From assembly GCA_029983675.1 (NCBI GenBank), contig JASBYY010000005.1:1-64000 (forward strand): a DNA stretch of 64,000 nt, read 5' to 3'. This document shows positions 1-8,579 of this stretch, in pieces (position 1 is the stretch's first letter; each line of letters opens with the position of its first letter). This DNA comes from Bacteroidales bacterium (GTDB lineage: Bacteria; Bacteroidota; Bacteroidia; Bacteroidales; F082). Below the pieces are notes generated by a model. It had not been told where the DNA came from, searched no databases, and saw nothing but the letters and a program-made list of their open reading frames with translations. Position numbers and translations under genes: made by a program.

Positions 1-908
1 CTGCGCTGCGAACGAGGAAACGGGCGGCTTCGACTTTCGTCTTGAGGTCTGCCAATTGGAACTGTGTGTTTTGGAATGCCGAAATCGACTTTCCAAACTG
101 TTTGCGTTCCTTGGTGTACTTCACGGTTTCATCCATAGCACCTTGTGCGATACCGAGAGCTTGCGAGGCGATGCCGATACGGCCGCCGTCCAAGGTCTTC
201 ATCGCAATGACAAAGCCTTTGCCTTCGGCACCGAGAAGGTTCTCCTTCGGGACTTCACAATTTTCGAAAATCAATTCACAAGTGGCGGAACCACGGATAC
301 CCATCTTCAACTCCATCTTTCCAATGCTGAAACCTGGCATGCCTTTTTCGACGATGAATGCTGAAATGCCTTTGGTGCCTTTCGACTTGTCAGTCATAGC
401 CATGACGATGAATACGTCAGCGTAGGCTGCATTGGTGATGAAAATCTTACTTCCATTCAGAATCCATTTGTCGCCGGCATCCACGGCTGTGGTCTGCTGC
501 ATGGCGGCATCGGTACCTGCATTAGGTTCTGTCAGGCCGAAAGCGCCGATCCACTCGCCGCTGGCCAATTTAGGAAGATACTTCTGTTTTTGTTCTTCCG
601 TGCCATTTTCCATGATCGGTGCCATGCACAACGAGGTGTGTGCCGATAAGATAACACCTGTGGTAGCACAAACGCGTGACAGTTCTTCCACTGCCATGAT
701 GTACATTTGTACTGTGCCTCCTGCACCGCCATATTCCTTCGGAACCGGAATGCCCATCATACCGAGCTTGGCCATTTTCTTGACCGTCTCGATAGGATAG
801 CGTTCCTGTTCGTCAACTTCGGCTGCCAAAGGCTTGACTTCATTCTCTGCAAACGATCTCACCATTTGCAGGAAAAGTTGTTCTGTCTTTGAATAACTGA
901 AATCCATT
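1..908 (-). CDS. Short-chain acyl-CoA dehydrogenase (butyryl-CoA dehydrogenase type), 3' end off the left edge
   Basis: About 302 residues of a family usually near 380 are present; the C-terminal part carrying the usual catalytic glutamate lies outside the window. The ATG at 906-908 opens MDFSYSKTEQ, a typical start, and the flavin-binding stretch with FGLTEPNAGTDA and the KGTKGISAFIVEKG segment is intact. The enzyme would reduce crotonyl-CoA to butyryl-CoA with electrons from an electron-transfer flavoprotein that is not visible here. It is the last visible gene of the atoA-crotonase-hbd operon, 146 bp behind hbd, which fits the butyrate branch of lysine fermentation. Exact chain-length preference is inferred from context. 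Confidence 0.93.
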
Positions 909-1054
909 ATTGATAAATTAATAAAGTGTTTGGAGGAGATTTCAAAAAAATGAATGAAAGGAAACAGCCGATGGGCGGTGCCGTAAGATAAACTCAACAG
1001 ACCGCCAATCTTCTTTACTCTTCACATTCGCTCCTCATTGTTTATAGTTAATTA

Positions 1055-1891
1055 TTAATACTTGTAAAATCCTTCACCAGTTTTACGTCCCAGCAGACCG
1101 GCACGCACCATCTTTCTCAGCAAGGGATGAGGACGGTATTTCGGGTCGCCGAATTCGTTGTAAAGCACTTCCATAATGGCAAGGTTCACGTCGTTGCCAA
1201 TCAAGTCGGCCAACGCGAGTGGTCCCATCGGATGGTTGGCGCCCAGCATCATGCACTTGTCGATATCTTCGGCACTGGCAATGCCATCAGCCAAAATGCC
1301 AACAGCCTCGTTGATCATCGGGATGAGAATGCGGTTGACGACAAAGCCGGGGGCTTCATTCACCAACACGGGGGTCTTCCCTATTTCTGTCGTCAAATCC
1401 ACGATGGTCTTGCACACGTCATCGGCAGTAAGTTGTCCCTTAATGACTTCAACCAGCGCCATTCTGTCGGCAGGATTGAAGAAGTGGCAACCGATGAAGC
1501 GGCTCGGACGGCTTGTGCAGGCTGCGATCTCAGTGATTGACAGTGATGACGAGTTGGTGGCGAAAATGGTTTCGGGCTTGCAAATCTTGTCGAGTTCGGC
1601 AAAGACGTCCTTTTTCAACTGCATCTCTTCTACGGCAGCTTCGATGACCAAGTCGGCATCGGCAAAAGTGGCGTAGTCCGTTGTTGTGGAAATGTTATTC
1701 ATTATAGCGTCCATGGTGTCTTGGGCGATCTTTCCCTTTTCAACCAGTTTCGCATACGACTTCGAGATGGAAGTCATGGCCTTGTCAAGGCTAGCTTGTG
1801 TACGGCTCTTCATGACGACGGGCATCTTGGCGGCAAATGCCTTCACGATTCCCTTTGCCATGGTTCCAGTACCAATAACGCATATTTTCAT
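1055..1891 (-). CDS. hbd: 3-hydroxybutyryl-CoA dehydrogenase
   Basis: The 278-residue protein has the full length of bacterial 3-hydroxybutyryl-CoA dehydrogenases. An N-terminal Rossmann fold opens with the GTGTMA loop at residues 7-12, and the HFFNPADRM segment carries the catalytic histidine region. The C-terminal dimerisation domain ends in GRKTGEGFYKY, the family signature. It interconverts acetoacetyl-CoA and 3-hydroxybutyryl-CoA with NAD(P)H. It lies 42 bp behind the crotonase gene, so the two can run acetoacetyl-CoA to crotonyl-CoA or the reverse beside the lysine pathway. Confidence 0.96.
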   Translation of the reverse strand: MKICVIGTGTMAKGIVKAFAAKMPVVMKSRTQASLDKAMTSISKSYAKLVEKGKIAQDTMDAIMNNISTTTDYATFADADLVIEAAVEEMQLKKDVFAELDKICKPETIFATNSSSLSITEIAACTSRPSRFIGCHFFNPADRMALVEVIKGQLTADDVCKTIVDLTTEIGKTPVLVNEAPGFVVNRILIPMINEAVGILADGIASAEDIDKCMMLGANHPMGPLALADLIGNDVNLAIMEVLYNEFGDPKYRPHPLLRKMVRAGLLGRKTGEGFYKY

Positions 1892-1933
1892 AGTGTTACT
1901 TTTTAATTATTGATTGTATTTGTTTAGACTATT

Positions 1934-2710
1934 TTATCGTGCATTGAAAATCGGCTTTCTCTTTTCCAAGAACGCCGTCATTCCTTCTTTTTGATCTTGT
2001 GTGGCGAAACAGTGTCCGAAATTCTTGCTTTCCAATTCAATGGCATCATCGGCATACATGTCATAGCTTTCGTTGATGCATTCTTTGGCGTATTTCAGTG
2101 CTAATGGAGCGTTGGCAACCATCTTTTGCGCCATTACCAATGCCTGTGTCATCAAGCCTTCCGGCTCGTAAACGGCATTTACCAATCCGATGCGCAATGC
2201 TTCCTCGGCATTAATGGTCTTGCAGGTGAAGATCATCTCTTTGGCATAGCCTTGTCCGACGAGTTTGGCCAAACGATAGGTACCTGAAAATCCGGGAGTG
2301 ATGCCTAGCCCCACTTCGGGCTGACCGAATTTGGCTTTGGATGAAGCCAGCCTGATATCGCAAGCCATTGCCAGCTCAAGGCCGCCACCCAAGGCATAGC
2401 CATTGATAGCTGCTATGACCGGAATGTCTAAGGTCTCAAGATGACGGAAGGCCCTGGCACCCAATTGGCTGAACTCAAAGCCTTGTTCTTCGTTCAGGTT
2501 TTGCATTTCCACGATGTCAGCACCGGCGACAAAGGCCTTTTCGCCATCGCCCGTTACTATCAGCACGCGTGTTGTTTCGTCTATATTATCGACAAAATCG
2601 CCGATCTCCCTTAATATGGTGGAATTCAGCGCATTCAAAGATTTTGGAGCAGACACCTTCATAATGGTGATGCCGTCCATCTTTTCAATCTTCAAAAAAT
2701 CGTATTCCAT
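1934..2710 (-). CDS. Enoyl-CoA hydratase / crotonase (3-hydroxybutyryl-CoA dehydratase)
   Basis: This 258-residue protein has a single crotonase fold. The oxyanion-hole segment VAGADIVEM is present. Both catalytic glutamate motifs of true hydratases are kept: GGGLELAMACDIR and FGQPEVGLG. A functional 3-hydroxybutyryl-CoA/crotonyl-CoA hydratase is therefore the best call, rather than an isomerase or decarboxylase. The gene starts 11 bp after atoA and precedes hbd, as in butyrate-forming clusters. The symbol crt would be reasonable, but substrate range cannot be read from sequence. Confidence 0.95.
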   Translation of the reverse strand: MEYDFLKIEKMDGITIMKVSAPKSLNALNSTILREIGDFVDNIDETTRVLIVTGDGEKAFVAGADIVEMQNLNEEQGFEFSQLGARAFRHLETLDIPVIAAINGYALGGGLELAMACDIRLASSKAKFGQPEVGLGITPGFSGTYRLAKLVGQGYAKEMIFTCKTINAEEALRIGLVNAVYEPEGLMTQALVMAQKMVANAPLALKYAKECINESYDMYADDAIELESKNFGHCFATQDQKEGMTAFLEKRKPIFNAR

Positions 2711-2721
2711 GGCACAGGGAT

Positions 2722-3381
2722 TTAGATATTCATGGGTTTCAGGTCGGGCGCAACGATCAGCTTGGCTTCGGTAGCGGCCTGAACCTGTTCCACAGTAAAT
2801 TCAGGATGGATTTCCTTCAAAACGATGCCTTCAGGGGTAATGTCCATGACTCCCATTTCGGTGATGATCATGTTGACCTGTCCGGCAGCCGTCAAGGGCA
2901 GTGTGCATTCTTTCAAAATCTTTGGAGTACCCTTTTGGGTGTGTTCCATAGTAAGGATAACGCGTTTGGCACCCACAACGAGGTCCATGGCGCCGCCCAT
3001 GCCGGGAGCCATTTTTCCGGGTATGATCCAGTTGGCCAGGTTGCCCTTTTCGTCAACTTGCAAAGCTCCAAGGAACGACACATTGACGTGACCGCCGCGG
3101 ATGATGGCAAAAGATGTGGCAGAGTCGAACGTGCAAGCACCGGGATTCAACGTAATGTAACCGCCTCCGGCGTTGATCATGTTCTTGTCCTCTTTTCCTT
3201 CAGCGGGAGTAGGTCCCATGCCCATAGCGCCGTTTTCAGTTTGCAATGTCACGGTAACACCTTGGGGAAGGTAGTTGGGGATCATTGTCGGAATGCCAAT
3301 GCCAAGATTGACAACATCACCGTCGTGCAATTCCTTTGCAGCTCTTTTGGCGATGACTTCTCTCATTTCATTTTTATCCAT
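2722..3381 (-). CDS. atoA: Acetoacetate / butyrate CoA-transferase, beta subunit
   Basis: A 219-residue family I CoA-transferase beta subunit. The TENGAMGMGP motif near residue 49 supplies the glutamate that forms the acyl-CoA thioester, followed by GGGYITLNPGACTFDSATSF. With AtoD it should move CoA from butyryl-CoA to acetoacetate, releasing butyrate and giving acetoacetyl-CoA for thiolysis. It is the first gene of its own operon, with a promoter at 3505-3535. The alpha subunit gene is about 9 kb away at the head of the other lysine operon, an unusual split of two subunits. Confidence 0.95.
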   Translation of the reverse strand: MDKNEMREVIAKRAAKELHDGDVVNLGIGIPTMIPNYLPQGVTVTLQTENGAMGMGPTPAEGKEDKNMINAGGGYITLNPGACTFDSATSFAIIRGGHVNVSFLGALQVDEKGNLANWIIPGKMAPGMGGAMDLVVGAKRVILTMEHTQKGTPKILKECTLPLTAAGQVNMIITEMGVMDITPEGIVLKEIHPEFTVEQVQAATEAKLIVAPDLKPMNI

Positions 3382-3504
3382 AACTTATGAAATTAAATAT
3401 TTATAATACACTTATCTATAATTAGTTACAAAAATATCGATTGCCGTTATCACCATGATTGCAAGTCCAAAAAATCATGACTTTTACGGTTTTAACAGCG
3501 TATG

Positions 3505-3535
3505 CAAAAATAGTGTTTTTCTTTGAATTGGCAAA
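3505..3535 (-). promoter_or_regulatory. Bacteroidetes-type promoter for atoA operon
   Basis: Read on the minus strand this is TTTG, 19 bp, TATTTTTG, a full match to the Bacteroides sigma-ABfr -33/-7 consensus (TTTG, 19-21 bp, TAnnTTTG). Transcription would start near 3498, giving a leader of about 117 nt before atoA. Confidence 0.75.
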
Positions 3536-3731
3536 GAGAAAAAACGTCTAAAAAATGGTCTTTGTTTTTTTATGGCATGATATTCATTTCAATTAATGGC
3601 TACATGTGGTCTGTGCAATGGTTGCGTTAGTCTAAAAGTGTCCGTTTCAGTCGCAGCTCCGACAGAAAGTTAAAAGACTTTGCATTCACTCATTTACCGA
3701 ATCCCCTGCCATTCCTTCTTTCCTCACTTAC

Positions 3732-3772
3732 AAAAAAAAATCAAGCGGCAGAACGAAACGCCTACCGCTTGG
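3732..3772 (-). terminator. Rho-independent terminator of the kam operon
   Basis: On the minus strand a 9-bp stem (CAAGCGGTA with TGCCGCTTG, one G-U pair) is followed by a run of nine T. It sits about 27 bp after the kamE stop and separates the nine-gene operon from atoA. Confidence 0.85.
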
Positions 3773-3798
3773 ATTCATTGTTTACAAAGCATTGGTTG

Positions 3799-4587
3799 TC
3801 ACTTCATTCCACGCATTACCATTTCCTCGACGATAAATGAAGCCACATCGTCAGCATAAGTGTTCATTCCGAATCCGGCATCATAGCCTAACTCTTTGGC
3901 GAGTTCATGGGTGATACGTGCGCCTCCGCAGCACAAAATCATCTTGTCGCGCAGGCCTTCAGCTTCCATCAGTTCAACGAGGTTGGTCAGGTTCTTGATA
4001 TGAACATCTTTTTGTGTCACGGTTTGCGAAACCAGCAGCGCATCGGCATGAAGCTCAATGCCCTTTGCGATGAACTCTTCGTTAGGAACTTGGCTGCCAA
4101 GGTTGTAGGCATCGATCATCTCATAACGTTCGAGACCGTAATGACCGGCATAGCCTTTCATGTTCATGATGGCATCGATACCCACGGTGTGTGCGTCGGT
4201 ACCAGTTGAGGCGCCCACAATGACAATTTTGCGGCCGATATTCTCTTTGATATATTCGTCCGTCTCGTACATGTCCATTGTATTCGATTCGACCTTAGGA
4301 ACATAAATAGTACTGTAATCTACTGTATGAGAACAACTTCCGTAACAATTAAAAAAGGTGAATCCTGGGGTGAGTTCTTGATAGAACACCACGCTTGGGT
4401 TTTCCAGTCCCATTTTTTTCATCATCAATTTTGCCGCTTCTACTGCTTCTGCTCCACACGGCACAGGCAACGTGAAACTCATCTGCACCTTGCCGTCGTT
4501 CATGGTGTCGCCGTATGGCTTTATCTTAGTGAGGTCCAAGGTCTTGTCGAAATCCTTGGCTTCCATTGAATATAATCCTTCGCTCAT
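3799..4587 (-). CDS. kamE: Lysine 5,6-aminomutase, beta (B12-binding) subunit
   Basis: The 262-residue subunit binds adenosylcobalamin and pyridoxal phosphate. The B12 motif DAHTVG lies at residues 131-136, so His133 is the lower cobalt ligand. Lys144 in MNMKGYAG sits exactly where the Clostridium sticklandii enzyme has its PLP-binding Lys144. With KamD it moves the terminal amino group of beta-lysine to give 3,5-diaminohexanoate. It is the last gene of the operon, 59 bp after kamD and just before a terminator. Confidence 0.97.
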   Translation of the reverse strand: MSEGLYSMEAKDFDKTLDLTKIKPYGDTMNDGKVQMSFTLPVPCGAEAVEAAKLMMKKMGLENPSVVFYQELTPGFTFFNCYGSCSHTVDYSTIYVPKVESNTMDMYETDEYIKENIGRKIVIVGASTGTDAHTVGIDAIMNMKGYAGHYGLERYEMIDAYNLGSQVPNEEFIAKGIELHADALLVSQTVTQKDVHIKNLTNLVELMEAEGLRDKMILCCGGARITHELAKELGYDAGFGMNTYADDVASFIVEEMVMRGMK

Positions 4588-4646
4588 CTCTATAAATTCT
4601 ATTGATTAACTTACCTAAACATTAATGATCCTTCCTCTAAAGTTGT

Positions 4647-6200
4647 TCATCTTTTTCCTTTCATAATCTCGATAAACGGATTCAAGTAGTTGTTGCCTTT
4701 GGCAGTCACTCCCGCCAATCCCTTGCCGCCGTTTTTCGGACGTTTGACATCGCCAAAGATACCTTTTTCCAAGGCGGAGAACAATCCTTCGTTAACAATT
4801 TCTTCGAGCAAAAGAATGGTGTTGTCTAAAACTAATTTCGCGCGTTTACGGCAGATGCCGTCTTTTTTGAATTCCATTTCGTCACCGATGCTGCGCATAT
4901 TGTTGAAAATGTATTTCGCATTTTCAATGGAGAGGTAGCGGTCGCTCATGAAAGGCGTATGGATGGCTTCGGTGGGCATACCAAGCAACTGAAGGCCTTG
5001 GTGGGTCCAGATGCCGATAATGTTGAACAGCGCATCCTGCAAATGTCCACGGAAAATGTTTCCGGTCATAAATTTGGTAGGCGGCATATATTTCAATGTA
5101 GCCTTGGGGAAAATCTCGCGGGTCATCTGTGCCTGCGCCAACTCGTACAGGAAGCCGTTTTCGAGCATGGGATCCATTTCAAAGGCATGTCCGAGTCCCA
5201 TCTGTTCTTCGCGCAGTCCGGCCGAAAAGGCAAGCTGCTCATTGATAAGGTCAGAGGCCAGCACGGTATGGGCGGCTTCAACGGCATCGGCTGTAGTCAA
5301 GTAATTGTCTTCACCGGTATTGATGATAACGCCGGCAAAACCATTGATGATACGGCTCATGTATTGGTCAACCAAGGTGCGCTGCATGTTGATGTCGCGG
5401 AACAAAATGCCGTACAAGGCATCGTTCAGCATCACGTCGAGACCCTCGAAAGCACCCATAATGGCGATTTCGGGCATGCAAAGACCTGAACAATAGTTAC
5501 ACAGACGGATATAACGTCCCAGTTCCTCTCCCACCTCATCAAGTGCCTTGCGCATGATGCGGAAGTTCTCTTGGGTGGCAAAAGTACCGCCGAATCCTTC
5601 GGTAGTGGCACCGTAAGGCACATAGTCGAGCAAACTTTGGCCCGTGGTACGAATCACAGCGATAATGTCAGCTCCCTGACGGGCACCGGCTTGCGCTTGA
5701 ACAACGTCTTCGTAGATGTTTCCAGTTGCCACGATGATATACAGGTAGGGCTTCGGTCCCTCTCCAATGGTCTCCAAATAATGTTCGCGGCGACTGCGAC
5801 GGGCGCGAATGCGGTTGACGTTGGCATCAACAACAGGTTGCAATGTGTCAGCAATGACCTTGGGATCGGTGGTGACTACCTGAGTGATGTCAAGCGAGCC
5901 TTTAGCAACCGCCTCGGCAATCTGTTGCGGTTGCATCTTGGTTTGAATCATGGCATTGGCAATGAAGAACAAGACACCTTCATTCAGCACGCCTTTGTCT
6001 TTGATAAAATCCACAACCACGTTGGGCAGCGGCACCTGATTTTCGTCCACTCCGTCGATTCCCATTAAGCGGCACAAAGTACGCTCCACGGCGACTGTGG
6101 TGTATTGATCCACAAATTCCTGAACGCCATCGGCGATATTTTTCGCCAATTTACGTGCGTGCGCTACTTTTTCAAAATCTAAACCTAATTTACTTTCCAT
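4647..6200 (-). CDS. kamD: Lysine 5,6-aminomutase, alpha subunit
   Basis: The 517-residue product matches the large, catalytic TIM-barrel subunit of beta-lysine 5,6-aminomutase along its full length. Typical segments include RARRSRREHYLETIGEG, PKPYLYIIVATGN and the TGQSLLDYVPYGATTEGFGG region. It works with KamE on beta-lysine made by KamA, and also accepts D-lysine in studied homologues. The gene starts 26 bp after kamC. Such B12 aminomutases inactivate during turnover, which is relevant to the two neighbouring ATPase genes. Confidence 0.97.
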   Translation of the reverse strand: MESKLGLDFEKVAHARKLAKNIADGVQEFVDQYTTVAVERTLCRLMGIDGVDENQVPLPNVVVDFIKDKGVLNEGVLFFIANAMIQTKMQPQQIAEAVAKGSLDITQVVTTDPKVIADTLQPVVDANVNRIRARRSRREHYLETIGEGPKPYLYIIVATGNIYEDVVQAQAGARQGADIIAVIRTTGQSLLDYVPYGATTEGFGGTFATQENFRIMRKALDEVGEELGRYIRLCNYCSGLCMPEIAIMGAFEGLDVMLNDALYGILFRDINMQRTLVDQYMSRIINGFAGVIINTGEDNYLTTADAVEAAHTVLASDLINEQLAFSAGLREEQMGLGHAFEMDPMLENGFLYELAQAQMTREIFPKATLKYMPPTKFMTGNIFRGHLQDALFNIIGIWTHQGLQLLGMPTEAIHTPFMSDRYLSIENAKYIFNNMRSIGDEMEFKKDGICRKRAKLVLDNTILLLEEIVNEGLFSALEKGIFGDVKRPKNGGKGLAGVTAKGNNYLNPFIEIMKGKR

Positions 6201-6226
6201 TCCTTTATTAGCTATGATATTGTGTT

Positions 6227-7567
6227 TTAATTATTTAAAATCTCTTTGGCATTGGATATCCATTCCGAATCTATCCCGATGCTTTCGGCAATATTCAGGG
6301 CTTCATGTGGCACTTCGCCTTCGTGGGCTTCCACCAAAGCATAGTTCATCTTTCCATTTACCAATCCCTTGACACGCAGACAACGGTTGTGGTAGCCATT
6401 GATATTGTAGTGGGTCACCAAAACCAAGCTGATATCTTTATCCTGCAAAATCTTAACGAGTGCAGAGACCAAGGCGGTACCTTCCACCGGATTGGTCGTT
6501 TTTGCAGGTTCGTCAATCAACGCAAGAATACTGCTGCCTTCCCTCGCTTTCTTGATGATAGTATCTATATTTTTCATTTCCGCCGCAAAAGAAGACAAGC
6601 CTTTGTCGATGGACTGCTCGTCGGAAGTGGTGCAATACACATCACTCTGTATCATGATTTTTGCAGCATGTGCAGGAATACCAAAGCCAAACTGAAACAG
6701 ATATTGGCACAATGCCAAAGTTTTAATAACCACCGTTTTGCCGCCCATATTGGCTCCAATGATGATGGTAGGTTTCTGTTCAAACTGTATATCGACTGCT
6801 TGATAATCTTTGTTGTTTTGTTGCAGGATGGCCTTCACCTCCGGATGGAAAAGACCTTCGTAGGAGGTTTGTTTGTCAAATGAGATGCTCGGAAAGCAGA
6901 GATCCAAGGCCACCATTTGCTGTGCCTTCGCCAAATTAATATCAATATTGGCCATAGCCTGTTGTGCTTGGTCTATCTCGGTAGCGAAAGCACTGATTTT
7001 CAATGACAATTCCTCACGTATTTCGTCTTCAATAGCGGATGCCTTGATGAAAACGTCTTCTAAAAATACTTCGCTATTCTTCATATTGTCCCGCAGCTTC
7101 TTTAATTCGGACGAATAGCTGTCATATATTAGAAAGGTGGCAATACGCATTCCATCGGGATCGAGGATTCTCACCACCTCTTCCAAATCTGGAATGGACA
7201 CCACTGTTTCAAGTCCCAATGTCGCCATGCTCTGACAAATTTCCGAGGAGAGCAAAGCTAAATGCTTGATTTCAAAAAGTTCGATGTCATCCAAAATCTC
7301 TCTCCCTGCCAATCGGCCAATGGTGGACGGAATGCCTTTCAGACGGCAAAGTTTCGACTGTAAGGTTTGAATAGGGATTCGACTCTGTTTTTCGATGACA
7401 ACATTATGGAAAGCCTTGAGAATCCGATAGTTGTTCTCAATGATGATGGCTTCGGTCATCATTTCCGAATCGAGCAGAAGGCGACGTGAAAACCTCGAAT
7501 GCACATCGAGATTTTCTATCATGTAGCGAAGCCTGCAAGGCGAATCGAGTAGCTGTTTGAGTTGCAT
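6227..7567 (-). CDS. kamC: KamC: MutS-like ATPase of the lysine aminomutase operon
   Basis: A 446-residue protein with only the rear half of a MutS. Residues about 1-265 are helical and resemble the MutS lever/clamp region. A MutS-type ATPase follows, with Walker A GANMGGKT at 271-278, the TSDEQSIDKGLSSFAAEM signature, Walker B ending in IDEP near 350, and a VTHYN switch. The mismatch-recognition domain and the DNA-contact Phe-x-Glu motif are absent, so a DNA repair role is unlikely. It overlaps kamB by one base. Homologues sit in kam operons of Fusobacterium and Porphyromonas. A chaperone or reactivase role for KamDE is plausible but is inference. Confidence 0.85.
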   Translation of the reverse strand: MQLKQLLDSPCRLRYMIENLDVHSRFSRRLLLDSEMMTEAIIIENNYRILKAFHNVVIEKQSRIPIQTLQSKLCRLKGIPSTIGRLAGREILDDIELFEIKHLALLSSEICQSMATLGLETVVSIPDLEEVVRILDPDGMRIATFLIYDSYSSELKKLRDNMKNSEVFLEDVFIKASAIEDEIREELSLKISAFATEIDQAQQAMANIDINLAKAQQMVALDLCFPSISFDKQTSYEGLFHPEVKAILQQNNKDYQAVDIQFEQKPTIIIGANMGGKTVVIKTLALCQYLFQFGFGIPAHAAKIMIQSDVYCTTSDEQSIDKGLSSFAAEMKNIDTIIKKAREGSSILALIDEPAKTTNPVEGTALVSALVKILQDKDISLVLVTHYNINGYHNRCLRVKGLVNGKMNYALVEAHEGEVPHEALNIAESIGIDSEWISNAKEILNN

Positions 7568-8568
7568 CAGTTTTTCATGAGATCATATACCGGAAGTTGT
7601 ATGGCTTCCGAAAGGGTTTTACACAATTTATCCGAGTCGAGGACAATGCCGTTCGGTGAAGTCGGGTTTACCGTGACTGCAATGAGTTTGCTTTTCTGTG
7701 CCACGCGAATTGGGTGTCCAACGCTAACGAATGACTTGAGGACCAGTGGTGTAGCAAAAATCTTTGTAAAATCGCGCACCACTAGTTCCGCCTCTTTGAA
7801 AACACGGTTTTGCTTGATGTGTTTCAAAAAATTATCTGTCAGAGCACCATTTACAAATAATGTTCGACACGATTCAAAATCGATCTTCAGATCAGTCGAT
7901 AACGAAGACGACACTTTCAAATCATGCAAGAGTCCTTCTTGGTCGAGTGCCCAAACTCCATTATTGATTTGGTCCATTATCCGGCAATTGCTCTCCGAGG
8001 TCTTTTCAAGATTAATAAGTTCCACCACAAAAGCTGTTTTTTGCACCAATGTATTGATATTGGCCGAATATGCCGCTCCGGTGGATAATATCATCGACTC
8101 GCTTATCGCAGGTGAGGCAAGGCTCATGCGCGACAATGCCCCATCTACGATAATCAAGTCGATTCCGAAGTCTTTTATGCTGTCCATCCAGCGTTTTAAT
8201 CCTGTTCCCGAAGAAGGCCCGGACAACAGAATCTTGCCGGGTGTCAAGGCCTTTGCAGTGACCACATGTCCTAACGACGTGTTTTCGTCGCTCACATCGA
8301 CCAATTCCGACACGAGGCGACGCATCAGATAATGCTTTTCGCTGGTGGCAAAGAACATGCCTTTTCTCAAGACGATTTCCGGCTTTGAGGTAAGTGTTAC
8401 CTGGTCGGTGTTCTCGCCGTCAATGCCAATGGAACTCACGGCTATCGTCTTTTTGTCAAGAGGAAGCCGTCGCAACACGTAGTTCAAGCATACGGTTTTC
8501 CCCGTATTCTTCTCCAATCCGACGATGGAGCAACTGCTATGTTTGATGAGTTCATTGATAAAAGGCAT
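7567..8568 (-). CDS. kamB: KamB: P-loop protein of the lysine aminomutase operon
   Basis: A 333-residue protein with an N-terminal P-loop, GLEKNTGKT at residues 17-25, and a later IIVDGAL strand that could serve as Walker B. No other domain is recognised. Its position, kamA-kamB-kamC-kamD-kamE, and its one-base TGATG overlap with kamC argue for translational coupling and a joint function. The symbol follows the gene order used for the Fusobacterium lysine cluster. Its biochemical role is not established as far as the sequence shows; joint action with KamC on the B12 enzyme is an inference. Confidence 0.8.
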   Translation of the reverse strand: MPFINELIKHSSCSIVGLEKNTGKTVCLNYVLRRLPLDKKTIAVSSIGIDGENTDQVTLTSKPEIVLRKGMFFATSEKHYLMRRLVSELVDVSDENTSLGHVVTAKALTPGKILLSGPSSGTGLKRWMDSIKDFGIDLIIVDGALSRMSLASPAISESMILSTGAAYSANINTLVQKTAFVVELINLEKTSESNCRIMDQINNGVWALDQEGLLHDLKVSSSLSTDLKIDFESCRTLFVNGALTDNFLKHIKQNRVFKEAELVVRDFTKIFATPLVLKSFVSVGHPIRVAQKSKLIAVTVNPTSPNGIVLDSDKLCKTLSEAIQLPVYDLMKN

Positions 8569-8579
8569 GATTCTCGATC

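Larger units (their letters stand above)
3382..3798. other. Intergenic gap between the two lysine operons
   Basis: No gene is seen. The stretch holds the atoA promoter (3505-3535) and the terminator of the upstream kam operon (3732-3772). The sequence between them, about 3540-3730, shows no clear structure or conserved RNA motif to the eye. Confidence 0.6.

Noticed and set aside
6227..7567. KamC as a DNA mismatch repair MutS.
   Set aside because: The mismatch-binding N-terminal domains are missing and the gene is locked inside a lysine catabolism operon.
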